Assembly (NCBI RefSeq): GCF_014898815.1
Contig: NW_026515542.1
Span: forward strand, 744,001-808,000
DNA: 64,000 bases
Direction of reading: 5' to 3'
From: Panonychus citri
Lineage: Eukaryota > Arthropoda > Arachnida > Trombidiformes > Tetranychidae
Of this stretch, positions 9,917-23,600 are shown one piece after another. Under the pieces are notes generated by a model. It did not search any database. It was given only the letters and a program-made list of their open reading frames with translations, and was not told where the DNA came from. The translations under genes and the position numbers were made by a program. Position 1 is the stretch's first letter; each line of letters starts with the position of its first letter.

Positions 9917-11831
9917 ATGGGGATTTCTCATTGTTGTTCTTCACATTATCTCAATATGGTACCAACTCTACGATTACCTAGTGCCCTTAGTGGAATCACT
10001 TTAGCTCAATTAGTTGTGATCGTAACCCTTTTACCCTTTAGTTTTCAATCAAAATATAAAGGTTAGTATTTTTACTCATATGTTTCCCTCTAAATTGTTG
10101 TTTCCTCCATTTCTTTCTCAAACTGTGACTCTCATTTCCACAAGAGGAAGAGTTTTATTGAAAAGCCGGTTTAATTACGGTTGTGTATTTACCATTCACC
10201 TAATTAGGTTTTGAGTGTTTCTAATTGTGTTTTTGTTTTTCGTTCGTTTCACTTTTCCTTTGACAGATAGTCAACTTGTAATCTATTCAAATGGTCCATG
10301 TTTGATGATCCGTTTCTTTGAATCCCAGTCAACAGATTTGACGCCATCTTTTCCCTCTTTTCCCTCATTAAGACCTTTGGAGGTGCCATTAAAAATTGCC
10401 GGTAAAAATTGTTCTCAAAATGATCCAGGATGGATTACATCAGTTGATTACTTTATGGATCCAGTTACCTTGGACTTTCATCTAATTTGGGCTGATTCAG
10501 ATAGTTCAACTCTATGGACTGGTCGGGTTAATTCAACAAATTACCATATAAGTGATGTGAAGCAATTACGTGATAATAATGATATGCTTATTGGAGCTCG
10601 TGTGAGAAGTTTAATTGTTGATTCTGGAAAGATGTTCATTAGCCTTCCATATTTACATCGAATTGAAATGTACGATCTCATTGGTGGTTTATCGATTGCT
10701 CAAAAAAAGTCAAATTCATTTTCGATTAATCTAAACCGAACCATCTTATCTGAAGATACTGAGAAAATAGGAAAAGTGCTTTATAATGTAGATGAAGATA
10801 AATTATTTTGGATCGAAGAAAATAAGTGTCTATGGTTTGGAACTCCAAGCTCACAGAAAATTATGGACAGAAAACGGCTCATGTGTACCAATTCCCTAAC
10901 CGATGGATTAATTTATTCTGCTGTTATCGATTCAGAGACGGGCGATATTTACGTTTTCAGTGGTAAAGGCAAAATAGAACGTCTTTCTGGTCCTAATTGG
11001 TCCCAACGAACTACAGTTATATCAAATTGTTTAGCCGAGGAAAAGTATCAATATGCTAAATTTTACACTATCAAGATGATGAAAGAGAAAAATTTTCTCA
11101 AATTCTATGCCAGTGATACGCAACATTACGCATTCCGGCAAATTAGTTTAATCAAACGATTCAAGACAGGAAACAACGATGAGGGAGATAACGATGAATA
11201 TATTTTGGATAAACAAAATTCTGGAATCTTATTCACTGATGCACCAAACATTTATGATTTTATTTTCCCTGGTGATGATAAATCTAAAAGCAAAGTGATC
11301 AGTTCACCAAGAGACCAAGAGATGATGAATAAAGCGACACAAGCACAAGATGAACATGATCTCGCAACTATAATATACGATGAAAATTTGGATCAAGATG
11401 AAGATTTGGACGCGAATAATGTTGCAATTTCATCATCATCGTCATCTAGAAAGTATCAATCAATGACAAGGCCCAAATTAGAATTAATTAATAAACAAGA
11501 TCTTCCGGAATCAACTTCCTCCTCTAAGCTTTTCAGAAGAACGGAATTACCTGTAAACAATTTAGATTCAATTAATTCCCTGTCCAATATTATTGTGTCT
11601 TCTTCTTCATCATCACCATCGCCCATTGAAGGTTTACCTCCTCAAATAACCTTATTAACTGTAACATCATCATCAACAATTATCTATTGGCTTTACGGCT
11701 TCTTATCGATTGGGCTTATTATCGCCGTTGTTTGGATTTTATTAACTTTAATTGGATTAAAGCGAAATTATCAAAAAGTTTACACCGATGATAACAGTTT
11801 AAAGGAAAATCTAACCAGCGTTAAATATTAA
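9917..11831 (+). CDS. Single-pass membrane protein with degenerate YWTD-like propeller repeats, 2 exons
   Basis: Exons 9917-10061 and 10267-11831 join in phase 1 (AAAG|GTTAGT ... TTTGACAG|AT) to give 569 residues. I do not recognise a named orthologue. An N-terminal hydrophobic segment (about residues 24-41) looks like a signal sequence. The extracellular part has degenerate YWTD-type propeller signatures (FHLIWADSDSSTLWTGRVN; KLFWIEENKCLWF), as in LDL-receptor-family propellers. An acidic, Ser-rich linker follows, then one strong transmembrane helix (about 521-543) and a 23-residue basic tail containing a Tyr. This layout suggests a type I cell-surface protein. No EGF or LDL-A modules are visible, so LDL-receptor function is not implied. 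The ATG at 9917 follows a TTTAG acceptor by 14 bases and is preferred over one at 9857. Confidence 0.82.
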
Positions 11832-12729
11832 AGAGAAACAAATTAACAACAATTACCAGCTAATACTTAAATTAGAAATCAAAAATGTTTAATTGCAATT
11901 ATAAATAATATATAAAACAAAATGTTAAATGTAAAATTTATCAATAGTAATAATATAATTATCACCACAATTTGTAAAACCAATCAAACTTTTTCAATTT
12001 GGTTAGTTATTGATCTTGTTTTTTTTTTCATTAATTTTGATTCTTTTTTTTTGTTTTGTATTAATAATTAATATTGATTGATAGTTAATTGTTTATATTG
12101 ATCATCAATTCAATTGTATAATTTAAAATTATTTTTCATGTTACATTCAATTGCTATGTAGTTTTCAAGCAATTAGAGTTATATTTGTTTAATTAACGTT
12201 CACTGGGAAACATCATGATCAGGGTAAAATGAGAAGTCTGATAAAAGGTAAATTAATATTAATTGTGATTAGTTAATTTAATCTTCCATAGTTGTTTAAA
12301 GTCAAGGTTAAACAATCAAATGGGAAAGATGCACAATCACTGATTAACTGATGAGCCTTTTAATGTAAACATTTAATTCCTGATTATTATTAGTTTCTCG
12401 ATTCATTTTCCTGATTCTTATTTTCCAGTTTTCAATTGAACAATCAGTTGATTGTTTATCTTGGTTAATTAATTATCTCATACCAATTTAATCAATTGTT
12501 TAGTTAACTTTTCAAGGAGAAAAATCAAATCTACAAGCAACATTGGATTTTCTAACCTCTTTCTTTTTAAACTTCCATTTGATAGATAATTAACTCTAAT
12601 TGTTATCAATTGGTTCTCGTCATCTGTTGATTATAATCAACAATCAAGGAAAATGTTGAAATAAAAGAAATGAGACATTTTCAGTCATTTATTATGAGAA
12701 TTACAATCATGTTTAGGTTGATTGTCTTC
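11832..12729. other. Convergent 3' interval
   Basis: Very AT-rich gap between the stop of the YWTD-like protein gene (+) and that of the lipase-like gene (-). It probably contains both 3' UTRs. No coding potential is seen. Confidence 0.5.
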
Positions 12730-15304
12730 TTATTCTGGATTCTCAGTTGTAGTGAATAGATTCCGATTTTTTCCAAAAAGCACTGAAAATAGAAAAGAAA
12801 ATGTTGGAAGTTAATTGCAAGTTAAATAATAACAATTAGATGAATTACCTCCTCGAGAACTTCCTTGTTGATTAGCGAGGTTCTTTAACTTTTCAATTTC
12901 CGATTTCTTAGTTGAATCTAAAGTAAATTGTCATAAATCAGTTAATTTTAATTTTCTTCAATCTCGTTCTAAATTTACCTTCATCGTTTTCTTCAGAGTT
13001 ACTACTCTTTGGCGGCGGCTTATAAACGAGGCCAAGACCTAAAGGTTCATCGGGATCATATGGGTACCAACAAGGAACGAATGATTCTTGGCTTCCATTT
13101 GGAAACTCTGGTGAATGTTCAGGACACAGATCGCTATTTATTCTGGCGTAAATATCAATAGTATTAGTAATCAAGGTAAGTACAAATTGATTATATAAAT
13201 AACAATTTCCAACTAATAATTACCTGTAGAAAAGCTTCAGAAAATATTTGACTGATATTCTTAGTATGAATATTCTGGGATTAGAAATATTTTTTGATGA
13301 ATTATAATCATCGGCTTTTGGAAATGTCCATTTGATTGTAGCTCTTTTTAGTGGATATAAGTTTATTTCAGAAGTTAAAAGGTAAGTGTATTTACCACCA
13401 GGCTCAAAGTTCGAGAAATTATCTGAGATGTTGAGTCCATAAGCGTTTCCTTTTTCACTTTCAAGGTTAATAGTAATTGATGCAAGTCCAGGCTCAGAAT
13501 AGTTAGACAAAGTGAAATTAATTCCATAATGATGAACTTTGGATGAAAAGAAGAAGAGTCGAGAAAAAAGTAGAATCAATAGAGTTAAATGTACTTCGAT
13601 TAAACTTACGACAATATGGGAATTTATCACTCGTCTTGAAATAATATTTCTTAGATTTTCCATCAAAAAAAGTATCTTGTGTTTTTCTATTCAAATTAAG
13701 CCCGAATACGCGGTCACTATAGATACGAAATGGAACACACTTTTTACCATCATCACCACAATCGACGGTACATTGACCTTTCTCGAATTTATCATAACTT
13801 GAACATTGGTAACCAACGAATTGACAGTCGAAAGATTCAGAATTAACCAACATTAATTGAGCTGCAAAGTTTTCATTACATGAAACAGTTTCATTCGTCA
13901 CCTTATCGTATGTGCCATTTGAATCAATGAACAATCCTTTCGATTCATTACACATATGATATCCTCCATTTGGATAAAGATCAACATCTCCAACAGGAGG
14001 ACCTATTTTTAAGATATCGAAAGTAATTAATTAGCTAATAAAACGATATGAAGAAAGAAAATAAAAGTTCACCTCCAATAGTATCATAATTGTGAAGAGC
14101 ATCAACGAATAGAGCATCAGTTGGATCTAAACGAAGTGAAGTTAAATTCTGATAGAAATCGGGACCTAAGGAATCTATTCCAGAGATCCGTCCAATATAC
14201 GGAGCTTTTATCCTTTCACCTACATAGCCAGCGATATTAGCACCTAAACCGAAGCCAATCAAATGGATATCAGACATTTTCAAGGCCGAGAACATTTCAA
14301 GTCGTTTGATAAAATGAACGATCGCTGTACCAACAACTTGAGAGTTCACTATCGATTGACAAGAGTTGACTTTTTTCGCGCCATTCGACCAATCGACTGT
14401 GAATACATTTATCGGTTTGATCCACCGGTTCCAATTTTTAGGTACTCCTGAAAGAATATTGTCTCTGACTTGCTTCAGAGTGACAATTTAAAATTAAGAT
14501 TAGAAATTTCATAGAATATATTTTAAGAATAATCTTACATTCATCCAATCTGTTTCATTAGTAGAATCGACCAGTCCATGGATGATAAATTTGTTTTTCA
14601 ACCCTTTTTCGTAAGTTGAATTGTTCAATTGAGACTCTTCAAAATGGTATTGTAAATCGATTGGACTTTGTCGATTTCTCCAAGTGAATAATCTTAATGA
14701 CAAGCTAATCTCCTCGAAACTTTGAGGTAAAAGCATCATCGATTCACCAGCAACGTCAATGAATTCAACCCTTGGAAAGCAACCCAAGTGCTCATAACAT
14801 TTTTCCAAATTATCTAAATTTGAAGAAACTAGAGTTCATGATAAGAGTTTAAAAACTGAAAATTTCAATTCAATTGTCATATAAAAAATCATTAGCTTTC
14901 CATGTAATTATCAATCGATCAATAAACAAAATAATGATCTTTTCCATGGATCAATCGATTACAACTAATAATATTCGTTGGATAAATTATATTAAATTAC
15001 AAAGACCAAAGAGAGTCTATTGATAATGATTTAAGCTCTTGATTCAAGTTCAAAGGTGAAATGACTCAGGACAAATAACGAAATACCCTGAAACTCTAAT
15101 AACTCTGAAGATATTTGCACCGTAATGAAAAATTGAAATTTTCTGAATCAATAGCTTTTCAAAAATGATCTCGTTCATTCATTGCTGTCAAGGTTGTCAC
15201 ATTTTTCGTTGTGATTACTTACTATTTGTATCATTTGGATCCAAGTGGACATTTTTAATAAGAAATGATAAATAGAGTAAAAATTGTAATAAATTTATCT
15301 CCAT
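12730..15304 (-). CDS. Pancreatic-lipase-family protein lacking catalytic Ser and His, 8 exons
   Basis: Exons (minus strand): 15223-15304, 14539-14813, 14073-14472, 13610-14002, 13224-13536, 12979-13142, 12849-12917, 12730-12782. All junctions are GT-AG with matching phases, giving 582 residues. A signal peptide (about 1-22) precedes an alpha/beta-hydrolase domain of the pancreatic lipase family: FIIHG oxyanion strand, NVFTVDW, HLIGFGLGAN, RISGIDSLGP, LRLDPTDALFVDALH, DLYPNGG. A PLAT-like domain follows from about 384 to 487, then a Pro/Ser-rich tail. The nucleophile elbow GxSxG reads GFGLG (G194 replaces Ser). The Cys-Asn-His of the catalytic histidine region reads C294-N295-E296. The Asp (D219) is kept. 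I infer a secreted non-catalytic relative, as known for insect yolk proteins. Confidence 0.88.
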
Positions 15305-17249
15305 GTCAATCAACACGATTTGAACTTATCGACGGGATAATAGTGAGAAAAATTAGTTGACCACAACGATTGACACCATTTCACATGAAAAAAGGTTTAG
15401 AAATTGTCATCAAAATTAATCGAAAATAGATCGAAGTGTATCAATATTAGCCTAATACTATTAGGTACAGAACTTTTTGATTCGATGATTATTTGAATGC
15501 AACGAAACTCCGTAAATTGAATAAGAGTTTTGGTAAACAAGTTGATTGAGAATCGTGATGCTTTCGATTATCAGAATCATCGATTATCATCGATAGTCGA
15601 GGAAAATTTTTATGGAAAACCAAACATCGATTTCTCTTTCTCTTTCTTTTATATCGTAACTTTCACTCTTCTCAAGTTCTGTCTTACTTTTCTTCTGTCT
15701 TTTTCTCTTTCGGCGAAATACCGATGATCATCGATTCTAATATTGCGTCACAATCAATTATTGGAAATTTTAATTATCGCAAATCATTAATTGGAAACGA
15801 GTTGAAACGGGAAAACCAAAAAAACAAGAGAAACTAAAAGGAGTGATTAGTATTTTATTTCCAATGGTAAACAGGTAAAAGAAGTTTAATTTAGTTTTCT
15901 AATCAGATTGTTAACTATTAATAATTTAAGGAGATAATTAACTGAGATAAGAATATTAAATTGAAATGAGAAAGATAATTAATGAATTGAAGTGATCAAA
16001 TTTTGTTTTGCAAGAAAAAAAAGTTAATCATTCAGAACAGATTTGAATTTAAATCAATGGAATTGATTGTAAACATTATCATTTGGTTAACTCGATTTAA
16101 CTCAATCAACGAATCAATTGATTAACTGAGATCTTTTCTATTAGCATTATAATCACAATTGAGATCAACTGATTAACAAATTGTTGCAAATTGAATTTAC
16201 CTTCTGTTGATTTACTAACATCAACTCATTGTTAATATTTGATTATCGTTATTATTATTATAACCAAAATCAGAATCTGATTATCAACCAAACTTACAAT
16301 TTGATTAGCTTAGACAAAGTTAATTCAATCTGTTAAGTGATTAACATTCTGTCCCTTGGTAACTTATTAATGAAATGATTAAATCAATAGTAATTAACAA
16401 ATTTTTTTTTCTGTCAAAACAAATATCATTTAATAATTAAACGTAATAATCAGTTGATGACAATCAAGTTATAACTATGATATGTAAGTAAATTTAATAA
16501 CAACCATAATAATAATGTATAATGTATTAATTGACTAATTAATCAATTGATTTGAGATGTGATTATGACAATGATGATTATAATTGATGATTAAAGAGAA
16601 GAGAGAGAGAGAGAGAGAGAGAGTGAAAGTAAATTAATGAAAATTAATTTGATTTCCAATAAAAACAAAAGCAAACACACAATCTAATTTATGGAATCAA
16701 TTATAAGGTCTCGAATCGTAGACAATTAACTGATTGTTGTTGTCTTTGGTATAATTATATTACATGTTGAATCGCAGTCAATCAGTTGATTGTTATTCTA
16801 ATTCTATTCTAATTTTCTCTTAATCATTAATCATAATCATTCAAACTGATTTGAGATGATTTAATGTTCAATATTTTAAAAGTTAATTTGATTACAGTTG
16901 ATAAATCATAATGATATTATCGACAATGTTGATTAAATATTAGCAACTAATATGTTATTAGCATTGTTATTATTATTAATTTAAAAGGTTTACAAGTTGA
17001 TTTGAAGTTGATTTGTGTTGATGAAGTTAATACAATTTAGCAATTCAATTACAATTACATATCATTTTGATTGGATTAATTTGTTGATTTTCAATTCAAA
17101 TTTTTTTCTCTCTCTCTCTCTCTCAATTTTTACGATTACAGAACTTTTTGTTTTTCGGTTTCGATTTACTCGATTTTCACTTTTTCTCTTTTTGGTTTTG
17201 ATAACTTTCTTTCACTTTGTTGTTGATATTATCGATTATCTTTGTGAAT
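15305..17249. other. Intergenic gap between lipase-like gene and allatostatin C
   Basis: About 1.9 kb, AT-rich, with abundant AATTGATTA-type words, a GA tract at about 16593-16623 and a CT tract at about 17108-17125. It holds the lipase-like gene's 5' side and the allatostatin C 3' UTR. No exon could be supported on either strand. Confidence 0.5.
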
Positions 17250-18397
17250 CTACTTCCGTCGTCTGAAACAGGAAATCGGGTTAAAGTAACACTGATGATA
17301 ACGGATTTGCCTTTTCTCTGGACTCAAGATATCACGAGTTGGACCCGAAGGGGATGAAGATGATGAAGATGGTGAAAATCGTCCAACTCCTCGAAATCGA
17401 GGGACAAGGGTATAGAATTTGTCCAGACCGAGGTCGTTATCAAGACCGGAATTAAATATTAAATCAGCTCCAGATCTCTGTTAATTCAGATGAATATTAA
17501 TGAGAGGAAATTTATTCACAATGAAATTCAATTAATCGGATAACTTTTCAAGATTTCCACCTAAAAACTAACCTTAATGTTTCATAAAAGTTCAATCAAC
17601 TTACTAATTCACTAACAATAGCTAATTTTTTTCTATTTTTAAATGATTAACTATTTACACCTAATTGTTGATTAACTAATATGTCAAGTCAACAACCTTT
17701 CGAGTGATTTATTAACAATGGTTAATTCAAATTGTAACCTTTCCCTTTGATCATTTGAATAAAACTTTTAAGGTTACGATTGAAATGATATTTTCCATTC
17801 AAATCATATTAATTTAGAACTTTTTTCTTCCTTTAAATTTCCGAGAATTCGAATCCCTCTCTCTAAAATGTTCAGTTCAGTTCGAAGAAAAAAAAAATCT
17901 ATTCACACTAAAAGAGAATAAGTTAATTTCTCAGAAAGAAGTTTTTTCTTTTCTTCAAACTTTTCATGATAACTCATTTTCTCATGAATGGGCTAACTGA
18001 ATAAATTATTGATACTCGAATCAGTTAATGTAAAAACTACCATGGGAATTAGAAACATTTGTATGCACTAATTGAAATGATTAAAGATCTAAATTGAACA
18101 CTTAATCAATGACAAGAAAAAACAACAAAAACAACAATTTCAAATATCATGATTACTTGAAATTGATTGGAAATAATTTCCAATTGTTGTGAGAAAAAAT
18201 CATAAGAATCGCGAAACAATAAAGATTTTAATTGTTGATTTAATTGTTACCTGTTTAGTGATCCATTCATCATCTTGTTCATCGGTATTCCGTTTAATTG
18301 TTTCCCGATTAGCTGCAAGAGCAACAATTAAATTAATCACCAAGATCAATGATATCAGGTAAATGGTTGTTAAGCTGTTTCTCAGATTAAAACTCAT
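17250..18397 (-). CDS. AstC: Allatostatin C preprohormone, 2 exons
   Basis: Exon 1 is 18251-18397 and exon 2 is 17250-17477 (CACTAAACAG|GTAACA ... GAATTAACAG|AGATCT, phase 0), giving 124 residues. A signal peptide (MSFNLRNSLTTIYLISLILV and a further hydrophobic stretch to about residue 28) is followed by a spacer. Near the C-terminus a dibasic KR site precedes QIRYHQCYFNPISCF, followed by the basic run RRRK and the stop. This is the arthropod allatostatin C (PISCF) peptide with its two Cys for the disulfide ring; the N-terminal Gln would be expected to cyclise. The family inhibits juvenile hormone synthesis or modulates gut and heart muscle through somatostatin-like receptors. Only one copy of the peptide is present, as is usual. 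Exon 2 was found by reading the minus strand directly. Confidence 0.95.
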
Positions 18398-20663
18398 ATT
18401 TGCAAATTTAAATTTTGTTTAATTATTGATGATTAAATGATTGAAATTGTCCAATTGAATTGATTGTTGAATCACAATGTAATTAACAGTCAACCACTAA
18501 GATACACAATAAGTTAATGAAAACAAAAAACTGGTTGATTAGTTAGTAGATTGTTAGTTGATTTGAACAAACAAGAAAACAAAAGCGAGTGGATTAGTTG
18601 ATTGTTGATTAGATTATCTGATTAATAGTGATGGATAAAAAAAATCTTCAGGTTAATATAACTTTCTCACTTTTTGATAGTCTCTCTCTCAAACACTCTC
18701 ACTAACTCACTATATATATAAATAAATCTCTCTCTCACTTACTCTCACGAAAATTGATTAGTTAAATCGGTTTATATCTCTTTGAATGAGCAAATGATTT
18801 GAATTCGTAAATTAATCAAAATATCAGAAAGTTAAGGAGGTTTGAATTTATTTTTTCGAATTGGCGTTTGATCCGCTTCTCACTAAAGATGATGACGAAG
18901 ATAAAAGGTTGAAAGATGAGAAGAGTGTATGAGAGAGAGAGAGTGAGAGTGAGAGAGACAAGAGGGAGAGAGAATTTTTATCTTGCTTATATTCAGTTGA
19001 TTCTTGAAACTGATGAAAACAAGAAACGATAATATTTTAACTCCCATGAGATGCGCAGTAATAGGAATCCAAGGGAATCCGTTCATGTTTTTTGTTTCTC
19101 TTACGTTCTGTCAACTCTGATATTCCCTTGATCAGCATCATTAGGTGTTGGCTTTTTTACCGTTACATTTACATCAACATGCGCATTCATTTGTAATCGT
19201 CAATGTCCAATCAGTTTGTCTTGTGTCATTTTCTCATCATGAATCAATTAAAGGGATAAAGGGAGTGTAGGTGATGATGAAGATGGTGATGATCATGATG
19301 ATGACGATCATGGTGCTTATGGTCAATGATTATTATCCTCTAATTTAACTGATTAGCTGATTTCCTTCAATTCATTACGATTCTGTATTATTGTGGTTTT
19401 TCATGGGGTCAGATGATTTTCTGATTGGTTAACCTGATCAATTGGTGATTAAATGAATTATGTTTTGTTTGCAGCATTTTAAAGTAAATAGTTTTAAAGT
19501 TTATTTGATTCATTTCTGAGGTCGGAATAGTCAACTTGAATTGAATTAATTGATTAATTGTTTATATCACATGAGAAATGATGTAGTCTAATTGTGATCG
19601 GAATAATGAAAAACTTTTTCCCTGAAATTTATGTTATCATGATGACGATTTATCATCCTCAAGTTTACATGGATAATTACATAGCCTTGAGTTAAATTAT
19701 TTTCAATGAACTTTTTCAACCCTTAATCCTCATTATAAGGTGAGAGAGAAGTGAGATGACTTTGATGAAGATAAAGGTGAGACTGAGAAAGCGGAAGTAA
19801 GGTGATTTTTTTTGTTTCTACTTGATTTTTAATTCTTCCATGGGTTTGTTAAGGGATGTTACATTTAAAAGTACATTTCCGATTTAGGTGATGATGAAAA
19901 GAAGCTACAATTATAATCATGATGATAAAGATGACAGAAAATTGATCAAAACTCAAACGGAAACGGAAATGATGCTGATAAAAGTTCAATCTCTTGTAAT
20001 TTGATCATTTTCTTTCATGATAACAGTTGATAATATTTTTAATCTCAAAGTTTGTTTATATCAGATTAATAACTTTGTTGTTGTTGTTTAGTTTTCATCA
20101 TATCTTTGGTTTTGACCTAAATTTTGATATTATTATCGTCATGATTGAGATTTAATTACCGAAAGTATATAAATAATATCAAATCAACAGGAAATTGAAA
20201 CGATATGAAAAAAATGAACCCATATTAATACATATTGTATATTATAATATGTAATCAAATTGGTCGTAAATGATTAGTTGATATTAGAAATCAATAGATT
20301 GAGTTATAAATGTTACAATAATTTAATCAATGGCTTAATTGTGAACATAGATTAAACGAAATGAAACAATCAGTGAAATCCATCAAAGATGATTATCAAT
20401 ATTTTCAGATAAATTGATTGAATAAAGTGGCAAATGAATAGATTTGTCAACAATTTACTATATCTAAATTGTTGTAAGTTGTTTGTAATCAAGATGATTC
20501 CTGATCAACTTGTTGATTCTTGACCATTGACAAGATGTGTTTGTCTATTTGTTGAACCCCAATCAATAAACATTGACAAGTTACACTTGCAATTGACATT
20601 TAACTCAGTCTAATGTTAACATTTATCATGAATAAGTTTTCATGGTGTCAATTCAAATCGTAA
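18398..20663. other. AstC upstream / ALG3 downstream intergenic region
   Basis: About 2.3 kb with GA tracts near 18930-18970 and GAT-rich low complexity near 19270-19320. It should contain AstC cis-regulatory sequence and the ALG3 3' UTR. No gene is supported. Confidence 0.5.
18708..18730 (-). promoter_or_regulatory. Possible TATA element upstream of AstC
   Basis: A run of alternating TA (ACTATATATATAAATAAAT read on the plus strand) lies about 315 bases upstream of the AstC start codon, flanked by GA/CT-rich sequence. It could serve as a TATA box with a leader of about 280 bases. Position and composition are the only support. Confidence 0.2.
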
Positions 20664-23600
20664 TTAACATGTCAATCTATTAGTTTGCTTCCAAAGTGAG
20701 TAGATGAGAGAAATATGAGATAAATGAAGAAGCCAACAGCTCATTATCGTAGATGGATAAGTGTTCCAGCACAATTCAATCAATCCCATTAAGCAAAGTC
20801 TATCAGGTGAATTCGAGATGATCAATTTGGATTGAAAAATAGAAGAAAAAAAAAATTAAAATCAATGACAATTTATGACAATTGGTCAGCTAAATAATGA
20901 CCATGGTAAACCATATTATCTACACATTAATATAATACAGTGAAACGAAATGAGTTTCATTTCATATATCAGGAAAGGTGATAACAACAGGTGATATTAA
21001 TATTGTTAGATAATCAAGGATTCGTGTTAATTAACTTACTTTGAAACTGTTGAATAATTAGTTGACCAGATCAGATAGGGAATTGAATGATAATACCAAA
21101 CATAAAATTGATAATGAAGGGATCGAGCAACGGTTATCCCAATCAAATTGCTTGTAAATAATGTTAATAAAATTCCTGTAACACAATTAAATCAAATAAG
21201 GTTAAATGTACAGGTAGTTTTAACTGTGTGTTTCTTAATCATTATCATTGGTAATTACAATTAAGCTCAATAAACTTGTAATGATATTATTTTGGGCAAA
21301 TAAAAGTTCATCTGAAACTGAGTTTAACTTCCCAGGGAAAGTTGGAAATGGAAACAAAAAAAGTTCTGAAAATATCATGAAATTGTTCATGGGGGTCAAT
21401 TCAGTAAACTCATAGCATTACATCACCTGATAACTCAACATAAAATTATCACCATGTAACTTATATGTTCACATTGAATCAATTGTCTTTATCAATTGAG
21501 GAACCAATTATTGAAATTGATTATCTTCCTCATTGAAACATAGGTTAACATTGAAATTAACTGATTACAATTAAATTCTTATAGGAAAATAAAGTTGTAA
21601 CTTTTACCTATAAAATTCATGGTGAAATTAACGCAATTATTATTCAGATTGTGAAAACAACAAACACACAATCAGTGATTTAATAATTTACAATAAGGTT
21701 ACATTTTCAATTTGGATAAACAATCAATGATTAACTAATGATTATCGTCATCAATCAGGATGTAATTTATAACTCATATCAACGTAATCATCATTTTCAT
21801 TAAAAAACATGAAGAAAACAAAACATTGTTATCAAATGATTAACTAATCAAATTGTAATTGTTTCAATTGAGTCCTATTCAATTAACATCATCATCAGTT
21901 TGAAAAGCTTGCGGGTAATCAATTTATTAACTTTTAATCTGATCATAATTAACCCATCATTAAATAAGCTTAGGGCTTAATAGTTAATTTCTCTATATTT
22001 ATCATGATACATATTAGTGAATTTAATTTGATTGTTACCAATTTGATTTAGTTAATAATTAGATTTTTGTAACTTTATCAACTGATTGACAGATATTGTT
22101 TTTTAAATTGCTACGAGCATTTTAATTGGTGGTTAAAATTGACGTTGGAAAATGTTGATAAATCATTTTGTTTACAAATAATCAATTTTAAATCACATTT
22201 TAAACAAGTTAATTAACTTTTAGATCATGATAATGATTGTCGATCAATTGATTTGCATCGAGATGGAAAATTAATTGAGGTTGAATTTTGTTGATTGAGA
22301 AAAATGTTCCATGTACTTACTTGAATTCGTTAATTTATCCTGATTAGAGTTAATTTTGTTCCTGATTCTTGTCTGAAATGTTACTTTGGACCAGAATTTA
22401 GGTTTTCTCAAAAGCGATGAATACCTGTTGAGATAATCCATTAGATCAGAATTAAGGATAATATTGATAATTTAAGATTATTGGGGTTATGATTTGTTCC
22501 TATTCTTGTTCTAGTTCAAGTTTGAAAAGATTTTAACAATCAATTCCAGGGAATCAAAGTTATCATGAAAACATAAATAATTCATCATGAAATTTGTGTG
22601 AAATTATTGACAGAAGTTCAATGGAAGTGGACAGAGAAATTTAATTATAAATATATTAGTTCAATCTTAGAACTGAATTGAATGTTGGAAACTCAAGAGT
22701 TCAATAAATAAGCCATGATCACAGGGAGAGGTTAAGATAATCATAAATGAAATTATATCTTAATTATCAGATAAACAATCCGTAAGTAAATCAGGCTAAT
22801 AGACTTTCAATTGATTACAATTTATCTAATCACAGCATAGGAAATTTGAGTGGAAAAGTTAATCAGTAAATAATTAGGTTAAAAGCTAAAGATGAAGACA
22901 AAAAAAAACACTGACCAAGTTAATTAGTTGATTAATGAACAATTAAATACTAACCTTTTACCAAAAAATATCACCAATAAGATAACATGTAAGACCAATA
23001 GGATTAGGTGAAAGTTACGATTAAGAAACAGGGTCTCACTTATACATCTCCAATTAACTGTCCATTTGTAGAGGAAAATCCGACCCAAATTGAATGATCG
23101 AGTTAAATAATTTACAGGGTAGGTCAGTAGAAAAGGTAATCCAAGGAAAATCTGAAAGAAGAAAAAAAAATCAAAGAAATTAAAATAATTTGATAAAAGA
23201 TTAGCTAATTAACTAACTCTAAGATTGGCCAATTTATTGATTAGAGTAAATCATCAGATTAGACAAAATAAATTATCAAACAACATTAATAATCATTTGT
23301 TGTTATGTCTGATTGATTAGTTAATCAACCAGGTAGCAATCAACATTTGAATAATTAGTCCAAACCGTAAATCAATGTGATTAATTAAATTAATTAAATG
23401 CCAATGACGTTACCTAAATAATGATTAGACTGGAAATCTCTTGTTTCATTTCAATTAATTGTTTCTCATTACAAAAGAAAAACTTTTCTAATTACAAATA
23501 AGTGGAATGGAAAAACTTAATAAGGATGATCATTAGAAAACCAGATTAACTTTGGTCTTAATTGCGTTGGATTGACCAAACTTTGATTAATTATTTGATT

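Noticed and set aside
14509..14530. Reading through the lipase exon 2 donor as coding (VRLFLKYIL then stop)
   Set aside because: GTAAGA at 14538 is a good donor, and splicing to 14472 restores the conserved lipase sequence NQVRDNIL...VFTVDW in phase.
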